Positions 42,331-48,385 of a DNA stretch of 48,385 nucleotides are shown here, piece by piece. Made by a program: the position numbers and the translations under genes. Source of the DNA: Acetivibrio ethanolgignens. GTDB lineage: Bacteria; Bacillota; Clostridia; Lachnospirales; Lachnospiraceae. Positions within the stretch are counted from its first letter, which is position 1; every line of letters begins with the position of its first letter. The DNA is taken from the NCBI RefSeq assembly GCF_001461035.1, contig NZ_LNAM01000153.1, positions 72,084-120,468 on the forward strand. The letters are read 5' to 3'. Under the pieces are notes generated by a model that saw only the letters and a list, made by a program, of their open reading frames with translations, did not search any database and was not told the DNA's origin.

Positions 42331-44114
42331 TATGCATTATCCACCAGCCCATACTTAAGCGGCAGCCTGACAATTACCTCCGTTCCTACACCGACCTCTG
42401 AATTAATCTCTATCCCATACGCTTCTCCATAATTTAATTTGATAATAGCATTTACATTATGGCAGCCAATACTGCCTCCCGTTTTTCCATTCTTATTCCC
42501 TGGCTCATTCCACACAGGCTCAAAATTATCCTCCCTTAGCTCCTTTAATCTTTCCTTTGCTATCCCACATCCGTTATCCTTTATGGAAATAATCAGTTCA
42601 TCCCCAGACTCCCGTTTTTCTTTTCTGGCCACAAGTATGATGATTCCACTTTCTGATTCTTTAAATCCATGAATGATACTATTTTCTACCAGTGGCTGAA
42701 GCGTCAGCTTTGGAATACGGCACCTTTTCAGTTCCTCCGGCACATCTAAAATAAACTCAAACCTGTCGTCAAATCTTATCCTTTGAATTTCCACATAAGA
42801 AGTCACAAACTGCAGTTCCTGTTCAAGGAGAATCATCGGCTTTGCCGATATACTCATTCGCAGAATCTGTGCAAGGCCTTCTGACAGCGTTGCTATCTCC
42901 GGAATCTGATTTGCCTTACCAATCCACTTAATAGTATCCAGAGTATTATATAAAAAATGCGGATTGAGCTGTGCCTGCATCATCTTTATGTTCATCAATG
43001 CCCACTCTCGTTCCTTGCTTATCCGCCTTTCCAAATTACCTTCTATATATCTGGACATATCATTAAAGCTTTCTGAAAGCCTTCCTATGGCATCTTTTTT
43101 CCCTGTCACGGAAACACGACTTTTAAAATTACCTCTTCTCAGGGATGCCATGGCAGCCTGAAGCTCATTCACATTTTTATGTAAGGATCTACTAATCGCC
43201 CCTGATACCAGCACACTAATTGCAAGCATAATGCTTCCAAAGATTACGGAAATTGTACGATAGAGTGCCTTAATTTCCTCTCTTGATGAAGTTTCCTGCT
43301 TTAAAAACAGATTCATTTCCCCTTCTTTGCTTTTTCTCATGCAATAAAAATAATCCTTCTCTTCGGGAGCATACACTTCCTTTGAGTTGCCCATAAAGAA
43401 CTCTTTTACTTCACGAAGCTCCTCCTTTGGGCAGCTTCCATAGGAGCAGTATCCAATCTCAGAGTAATCATCCTGAATGATAATCATCGGATTCCTTCCT
43501 ATTTTTTCGCTCTGGCATATCCTCTCAAACCCATTTGACAAAACTGTTGCTACCACAAAGCCAATAATCTGTTCCGATTCATCTGTAACAGCCCTGGCCA
43601 CTCTCATGTACCTATCCTCGCTATTCTCATGGTAGATTATTGCATTACGCACGATATGGACCCTCGGAGCCCTTGCTGCCTGATAAAAAATGCCCCAATC
43701 CAGCGGCATCTGCCTGCTCGCCCCATGACTATCCTCGTTTATCATCAAAAGATTACCAGCACTATTGTACAAGGAAAAATATCCATATCGGCCATATCTG
43801 CTATTTGCATGGTAAAGTGCTCTATACACCTGTTTTTCAAGGACTGGGGAATTAGCCCTTTCCAAATAACACAAAATATGCGAATTTGTACTTAAGCCAT
43901 CAAGTCCCTCTCCAAGCTCAAGAATAGCAGCATCCAGTGCCTCCTGTACAGTCTTCAGCTCAGCCCTTGCCTCTTTTTTCATATTACTTAAGTAGATAAT
44001 CTGCACGACCTGCAGCAGCACAAAATACCCGGCAAGCATAGAAATTACTGTCGCAAGAAGCATTCCGACAAATATTTTCCCCTGAAATGACATATCTTCT
44101 ATTATTTTTCTCAT
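42330..44114 (-). CDS. Sensor histidine kinase (YesM-like)
   Basis: 594 residues. Membrane segments near 15-40 and 285-310 flank a large extracellular sensor region; HAMP follows, then His_kinase with LNPHFLYNTLDTIKWIG (His about 385) and an ATPase with NSIIHG, DNGCGI and GSIGCHNV. This is the pair to the YesN-like regulator. YesMN-type systems often control the next solute importer. GCAGGAGG precedes ATG 44114. Confidence 0.92.
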   Translation of the reverse strand: MRKIIEDMSFQGKIFVGMLLATVISMLAGYFVLLQVVQIIYLSNMKKEARAELKTVQEALDAAILELGEGLDGLSTNSHILCYLERANSPVLEKQVYRALYHANSRYGRYGYFSLYNSAGNLLMINEDSHGASRQMPLDWGIFYQAARAPRVHIVRNAIIYHENSEDRYMRVARAVTDESEQIIGFVVATVLSNGFERICQSEKIGRNPMIIIQDDYSEIGYCSYGSCPKEELREVKEFFMGNSKEVYAPEEKDYFYCMRKSKEGEMNLFLKQETSSREEIKALYRTISVIFGSIMLAISVLVSGAISRSLHKNVNELQAAMASLRRGNFKSRVSVTGKKDAIGRLSESFNDMSRYIEGNLERRISKEREWALMNIKMMQAQLNPHFLYNTLDTIKWIGKANQIPEIATLSEGLAQILRMSISAKPMILLEQELQFVTSYVEIQRIRFDDRFEFILDVPEELKRCRIPKLTLQPLVENSIIHGFKESESGIIILVARKEKRESGDELIISIKDNGCGIAKERLKELREDNFEPVWNEPGNKNGKTGGSIGCHNVNAIIKLNYGEAYGIEINSEVGVGTEVIVRLPLKYGLVDNA

Positions 44115-44212
44115 TCCGGCCTCCTGCCCTTTTTTCAGCCTCTTATAAGCAGTTTAACATATTTCTATTGAAAAATACAGTGGGTTTTAAATGAAGTGTT
44201 ACCTTTTTACGT

Positions 44213-44255
44213 CAAAAACACAGCCGCAGGCTCCCTTCCCACAGCTGTGTTTTTT
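44213..44255 (-). terminator. Terminator after the secreted protein gene
   Basis: AAAACACAGC/GCTGTGTTTT stem with a 19-nt loop; on the minus strand TTTTTGACG follows. Confidence 0.7.
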
Positions 44256-44334
44256 GTAAGACAATTTTCATTTGTTTTTATTTTTTCAAGTTCTATATAT
44301 TACGTTCTTTCCCACTCTCATTTTACGCTGATTC

Positions 44335-44823
44335 TTAATATGTATCCGTGTGGCTGTATCTTACCAGATTCTCGTAATTTCCATCCTTTGTGTATACATA
44401 GGCTGACATTTTAACAATATAGGTTCCCCGCTGTGTCAGTTGGTGATGACGTGAAATACCAAACACCATACTGTCCTTTGTATCCATCCAGGTCATTACA
44501 TTAGACTTATCACTATTCTTCTGTAAATATAAAAAAATCTGAATTGTACGGATATTATCTCCACCGGACACAGTCCCTCCACACCCAGCATCTCCTGAAG
44601 AATTAATTGTCAATGCCGTTCCTGTACTAATCGTACTACTAACCAACTGTGGAGTATCCGCTGACATTCCCAATTTTTTTCTTAAGGCAAGCTCCTCCGG
44701 ACACATCTGCTCTATATCAGCCACTATATATTTCTGTTTCCCGGTTTCTGCTGCACTGACCGGTGCAATATTTACCAGCATGATTGCAAGCAATAAGCCT
44801 ATTACACTTATTTTTCTTTTCAC
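44335..44823 (-). CDS. Secreted hypothetical protein, 162 aa
   Basis: GTG 44823 is chosen because GGAGG lies 7 nt before it; a longer frame to 44841 would include this site. Signal peptide (KRKISVIGLLLAIMLVNIA) with cleavage near PVSAAE. The mature part has YIVADIEQMCPEELALRKKL and a beta-rich end with GTYIVKMSAYVYTKDGN. Family not recognised. It follows the sigma factor and DUF4367 genes, with 63 nt between, and may be a target of that system. Confidence 0.65.
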   Translation of the reverse strand: MKRKISVIGLLLAIMLVNIAPVSAAETGKQKYIVADIEQMCPEELALRKKLGMSADTPQLVSSTISTGTALTINSSGDAGCGGTVSGGDNIRTIQIFLYLQKNSDKSNVMTWMDTKDSMVFGISRHHQLTQRGTYIVKMSAYVYTKDGNYENLVRYSHTDTY

Positions 44824-44886
44824 TACGCTACCTCCTCTCAATTGTCCTACATCTTATTGACAATTAGAAGAATAGATTTGTGACAT

Positions 44887-45624
44887 TTATTTTACTTCTT
44901 GAATATTTTTTATTAGCTTAAGTGCCTCATCTTGTTGGACACTACCTCTTATAACAAACTGATATCCATTTTGATACCATACCGCGGTATTCTCATCTTC
45001 CCCATTTAAAAAATAAAATTTTATTCCATCTTCCAAAATCTCCTTATAATTCTTTTCTTCTTTAATAGAAAAATACATTATTACACAATACTGTTCTAAA
45101 CGAATTCTGCTATCCTTCTTAATACTATGATACACCTGCACAGCAGAAAATTCTGTCCTCTCCTCCAATTCCTTCTCATACCCTTCTGGCACCCAGCCCA
45201 GCTCGTACACCGTTTCAATGGTCTGCGGCTTTTTCTCATTCTGCCAGAGGTTCCCATGAGGTTCTATTTCGATATGGTCGCTATAGCATTCCTGGAAAAA
45301 TTTTACGATAGGATTCTTTCCTGCCTCGCTCTGTCCTCCAAAGCCCAGAGCCACTGCACCAACCAAAATTACCACAATAGCAACCTTTTTCACTGACGCA
45401 TGAATAAAACGATAGATACATGGCATTTTCTCTCTTTTCTCCACCTCACGGATAAGAGCTACCTGCTTTGCCATGAACTCCTCCGAAAATTCGTGTGGCT
45501 CTTCGCCCTCTGCCTCGGCGTCCATGGCCTCCAGCTCTGCCAAATCCAGCTTTTCGACCTCATCCAAAGCAGTCATAAACTCATCTTCATTTACATTATA
45601 AGCATTAAATTTTCTTTCCTTCAT
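44887..45624 (-). CDS. DUF4367 protein, probable anti-sigma factor
   Basis: 245 residues from ATG 45624, which overlaps the sigma factor stop (ATGA), with GAGGAG 6 nt before. An acidic cytoplasmic part (about 1-85) is followed by one membrane segment (KKVAIVVILVGAVALGFGG) and an outer DUF4367-like domain (YELGWVPEGYEKELEERTEF, AVWYQNGYQFVIRG). Single-pass proteins encoded after ECF sigma factors usually hold the sigma factor inactive (inference). Confidence 0.75.
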   Translation of the reverse strand: MKERKFNAYNVNEDEFMTALDEVEKLDLAELEAMDAEAEGEEPHEFSEEFMAKQVALIREVEKREKMPCIYRFIHASVKKVAIVVILVGAVALGFGGQSEAGKNPIVKFFQECYSDHIEIEPHGNLWQNEKKPQTIETVYELGWVPEGYEKELEERTEFSAVQVYHSIKKDSRIRLEQYCVIMYFSIKEEKNYKEILEDGIKFYFLNGEDENTAVWYQNGYQFVIRGSVQQDEALKLIKNIQEVK

Positions 45625-46202
45625 TTTATCTCCTCTCTCCACATGCCGCAAGGCCAGTCATCCAGGTAATGCTGCTTCTTCAACTGTTCCAAAAGCATCT
45701 TCCTGCCGCGTTCCAGCCGTTTTCTTACTGTAGCCTCTTTGATTCCATAGGATTGTGCTATCTGTTTATCGGAAAATCCATATTTGTATTTTACAATCAG
45801 TATATCCGAGTATTTATGGGGAAGTTCTCTCACAATCTTGAAAAAGGCTTCCTCCTCCAGCTTGCGGATTACCGTTTCGGCACTATCCTCCACTGCAATA
45901 TTGTTCACCATTTCTTCATTATAGCTTCCAATCGTTACACCGGCCTCCCGCTTCCTTTTCTGATACATATTCGTCGCAAGATTCCTTGCTGCAGTATACA
46001 AATAATACTTTACGGCTTTCTCATCCATGTTTTCCAGCTTTTTCAGAATATCCTCCCTGGATATCCGAAGCATTACCTCCTGCACTACATCCTCTGATAT
46101 ATGCGAGTCATTCAAAAGCTGCTTCGCTACATAGTACATACCTCTGCCAAAGGTGTTGAACAGATAGGTTAGCTTTTCCGAATCGCTCATCCCTTTTAAC
46201 AT
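45621..46202 (-). CDS. ECF-type RNA polymerase sigma factor
   Basis: 193 residues. Region 2 (EDVVQEVMLRISREDILKK, YYLYTAARNLATNMYQKRKR) and region 4 (LPHKYSDILIVKYKYGFSDK, GIKEATVRKRLERGRKML) are clear. AGGAGG lies 12 nt before ATG 46202; an internal ATG four codons on is possible. It is coupled to the DUF4367 gene. Confidence 0.88.
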   Translation of the reverse strand: MLKGMSDSEKLTYLFNTFGRGMYYVAKQLLNDSHISEDVVQEVMLRISREDILKKLENMDEKAVKYYLYTAARNLATNMYQKRKREAGVTIGSYNEEMVNNIAVEDSAETVIRKLEEEAFFKIVRELPHKYSDILIVKYKYGFSDKQIAQSYGIKEATVRKRLERGRKMLLEQLKKQHYLDDWPCGMWREEIK

Positions 46203-46448
46203 CTGCTTAATTTTCCTCCTGTTATTTTTCTTTTGTAATCTACATATGACAATAATTCATCGCTTTTTATCTTCCTGCCACGACAATTTCCTTTATGTTT
46301 TTCCTCTTTTCTCCTAACAGTCTGTTCTGAATTTAAACTTATCGCTGGATTATCATATATTCTGTCGAATCTTGCGAACACACGCCATTGCTATCATTCA
46401 GCCCTCTATGTTATACTTTTTACAGAAAGCAAACGAGGAGGGGTTCAG
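46203..46448. promoter_or_regulatory. Divergent intergenic region with a plus-strand promoter
   Basis: About 246 nt without a supported gene. On the plus strand TTGCTA (46388-46393), 18-nt spacer and TATACT (46412-46417) likely drive the zinc-ribbon gene. A 61-codon frame on the minus strand (46196-46381) has no ribosome site and odd composition. Confidence 0.45.
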
Positions 46449-46628
46449 ATGCTAGATGTTTATATTTGCCCAAAATGCGAACTAGTCCGCTATGTTTCTA
46501 AGGATAAAACCCACTGCTTCCGATGTGACGTAGAAATGATCCATGCTGACATTCCATATGCCGACTATATAAAGCTGACCGCCAAAGAGCGGCAGGTCTA
46601 CATAAATCATGCGAAACAGGAAGCATGA
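46449..46628 (+). CDS. Zinc-ribbon small protein, 59 aa
   Basis: ATG 46449 with GAGGAGGGG 6 nt before. Two CxxC pairs (YICPKCELVRY and HCFRCDVEM) form a zinc ribbon; the C-terminal half is helical (KLTAKERQVYINHAKQ). Zinc binding is inferred. Function unknown; perhaps a regulator or adaptor. Confidence 0.75.
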   Translation: MLDVYICPKCELVRYVSKDKTHCFRCDVEMIHADIPYADYIKLTAKERQVYINHAKQEA

Positions 46629-46644
46629 GCCCACAGACACACAG

Positions 46645-46680
46645 AAAACAGCCGACGCATCTTACGCGACGGCTGTTTTT
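46645..46680. terminator. Bidirectional terminator
   Basis: AAAACAGCCG/CGGCTGTTTT with an inner CGC/GCG pair, between the convergent zinc-ribbon and diguanylate cyclase genes. Confidence 0.85.
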
Positions 46681-46698
46681 ATTATAGCAGGTTTTGCT

Positions 46699-48357
46699 TT
46701 ATTTTGCTACAGAATGTTGCTTTTTCTTCATTTTTTCTTTACAGGCATACATCTGCTCATCTGCACGCTTTACAGTGTTCATCAGATTCTCGTCTACTTC
46801 CTCTTTAAATTGGGCATAGCCGGACGCAATTGACATTTTTCCTTCAAAGAATTTATCACTTAAGCTTTCTACCCTTTCCTCCATTTCTCTTTTCATATTT
46901 TGGTATTCCTTTTCTGATACATTTTTCAAAATAGCACAGAACTCATCGCCACCGATGCGGAAAACAGCTCCCTTTCTCCCAAAAATATCCTGAAGAACTT
47001 CACTGCATATAATAATATAATAGTCACCTCTGCTATGGCCATAAATATCATTGAAATGCTTTAAATTATTTAAATCAAAGGCAGCAATAGCCATGGATTT
47101 CCAATAACGCTTCTCCAGCTTGCTGATTTCTGCTTCATAGGCATTCCTGTTGCCAAGCTTTGTAAGAAAATCCTGGTATGCAATCTCTTTTATTGTATCC
47201 ACTTCATCTTCTATCTTTGTTAAACGAACGGAGCTCTTTAGCACGACAGCAACCAGGATAAGGAGATAAATCATAACTCCAGTTCTCGTAAAATAAGCCA
47301 CATCCCTACTTCCGTTATAATATCTCCAAAAATCCTGAACTGACGTTCCAAGCAAAATAGAAATTCCCAAAATATGGTATCTGGTATTTTTCCCTAATGC
47401 AGTTCTTTTCTTTATCAGAGTGCGAATCGTCAAATAAGCTCCCCACAGCACCCCGATAACACATAATAAATGTGTTAAAAACAGGGTTTCTTTAAAATCC
47501 TTAAGACCCAATATCTGCAGGATTGCAGATAACAGGGCCACCAGCATGGCACTAAGACATAGCCCATCCATCACATAGGTACCTTTGTCCCCGGAAGTAT
47601 ATATGTAACGCACAAACATCACGATTGGAATAAACATCAGCTGAAAAACCACAAAGGATATCTGACTAAAAAACAAAGCATTTCCCCAAAATACCGGCAT
47701 TATGTTAGCTACTAATCCCGACCACATTGAGTAAAACAGGGTAAACAAGCCCAGCCATAATAGGCCTACTGATGTATGCAGCTTCTTCCTGAGAAAAAGA
47801 CTGATCAAGACAATCGCCAAGCCTGCAAGAAAAGATAATACGGACAATAGCATTAGCATAGCCGCATTTTTCATAATCCTTATCAGCATTTCAGCCTTAC
47901 TGCCGTAAAAGATTTCCGGAAGCTGCGTACTCTTTGATTTATAGGCCGGTGCTAAAACAATGCTAAGCTCTTTCCCGGCATATTCTTCCTTTAACTCAAA
48001 AAAGATCCAATTCTTCCCTGGACTTTTACTATAATACCCCTCCGGTACAGCAAAGGAGTACACCAGGCTGCCATCTACATAAAGCCTGACATTTTGATGG
48101 GCAGTAAAAAAATTCACACATTCTCCCGGCATACTATCCTTTGAAAGACGCTTTCTTAGAATGACAGAGGAACTATTCGGATTGTCGATTTCAAAGGGTA
48201 GCTCCTGATAGAAGGTTTTCACCCCATCAAGCTCAATCACCCAATCCTTCCCATAGTTCAGAATATTTTCTTCAAAACGCTCCAGTCCCTGCTCCTGAAA
48301 GAGCCGCCCCAATACAATTATTATAATCCTGAATCCGTGAAGTTCAATGCAAGTCAA
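46699..48357 (-). CDS. Membrane-bound diguanylate cyclase (GGDEF)
   Basis: 552 residues. An extracytoplasmic N-terminal domain (about 30-150), seven membrane segments (about 160-380) as in 7TM-DISM sensors, then a GGDEF domain with AYQDFLTKLGNRNAYEAEIS and FRIGGDEFCAIL (about 466). The signature is intact, so c-di-GMP synthesis is likely. The inhibitory RxxD site is replaced by RKGA. The start is uncertain: TTG 48357 has a poor ribosome site, and an in-frame TAG lies a short way upstream. Confidence 0.87.
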   Translation of the reverse strand: MTCIELHGFRIIIIVLGRLFQEQGLERFEENILNYGKDWVIELDGVKTFYQELPFEIDNPNSSSVILRKRLSKDSMPGECVNFFTAHQNVRLYVDGSLVYSFAVPEGYYSKSPGKNWIFFELKEEYAGKELSIVLAPAYKSKSTQLPEIFYGSKAEMLIRIMKNAAMLMLLSVLSFLAGLAIVLISLFLRKKLHTSVGLLWLGLFTLFYSMWSGLVANIMPVFWGNALFFSQISFVVFQLMFIPIVMFVRYIYTSGDKGTYVMDGLCLSAMLVALLSAILQILGLKDFKETLFLTHLLCVIGVLWGAYLTIRTLIKKRTALGKNTRYHILGISILLGTSVQDFWRYYNGSRDVAYFTRTGVMIYLLILVAVVLKSSVRLTKIEDEVDTIKEIAYQDFLTKLGNRNAYEAEISKLEKRYWKSMAIAAFDLNNLKHFNDIYGHSRGDYYIIICSEVLQDIFGRKGAVFRIGGDEFCAILKNVSEKEYQNMKREMEERVESLSDKFFEGKMSIASGYAQFKEEVDENLMNTVKRADEQMYACKEKMKKKQHSVAK

Positions 48358-48385
48358 CCTATTAAAAGCCAGTATTTTCTAATGT

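Noticed and set aside
46196-46381. 61-codon minus-strand frame before the ECF sigma gene
   Set aside because: No ribosome site, composition unlike a protein, and it covers the likely promoter region.

Overview
This window looks like chromosomal DNA from a spore-forming member of the Lachnospiraceae (Firmicutes, Clostridia). Evidence: moderate-to-low GC, strong AGGAGG ribosome sites, a SigH-type sporulation sigma factor at the end of a cysE-cysS-mrnC-rlmB operon under a cysteine T-box, a Csp-like S8 protease, and many Clostridia-typical families. Assignments are from reading the sequence only; no database search was run.

Layout. (1) 1-2970: remnant E1 of a mobile element, with integrase fragments, a ribbon-helix-helix (RHH) gene, a holin-like type I toxin locus and an XRE regulator; its last integrase fragment runs into the 3' end of tRNA-Thr. 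(2) 2973-11854: core block with tRNA-Thr, sigH, rlmB, mrnC, cysS, cysE, T-box, an Eis-like acetyltransferase, a 1000-residue degenerate GGDEF/EAL protein and ispF. (3) 11869-16690: remnant E2, related to E1, with integrase and transposase fragments, two RHH modules, decayed small genes also found in E1, a 200-bp inverted-repeat element, a DUF4160/DUF2442 pair and a second toxin locus, ending near the 3' end of tRNA-Met. (4) 16697-36300: core genes including sbcDC, a DUF368/metal ABC importer/AI-2E operon, an ECF S component, aminotransferases, TraX, an S8 protease, deoB, an Ig-like secreted protein and an OmpR-type two-component system. (5) 36345-44114: small accessory genes, then a YesMN-type two-component system driving an Fbp-type ABC importer with an MgtC gene at the end of the operon. 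(6) 44335-48357: ECF sigma/DUF4367/secreted protein operon, a zinc-ribbon protein and a membrane diguanylate cyclase.

The most unusual feature is in E1 and E2. Three paralogous small RHH genes each sit among their own repeated motif: ATGTGTGCTTTAT (module A), ATATGTCCGCTATAT (module B) and AGCATATTTAAACTTTT (module C). Copies of the motif occupy the 16-18 bp spacers between -35 and -10 boxes of the RHH gene's own promoter, of a promoter for the gene downstream of it and, in B and C, of a divergent promoter. This reads as three parallel, mutually insulated autorepressor circuits. Modules A and C lead into holin-like toxin loci whose ribosome site lies in one of two alternative CCCTCC/GGAGGG helices; module C also leads into the DUF4160/DUF2442 pair.
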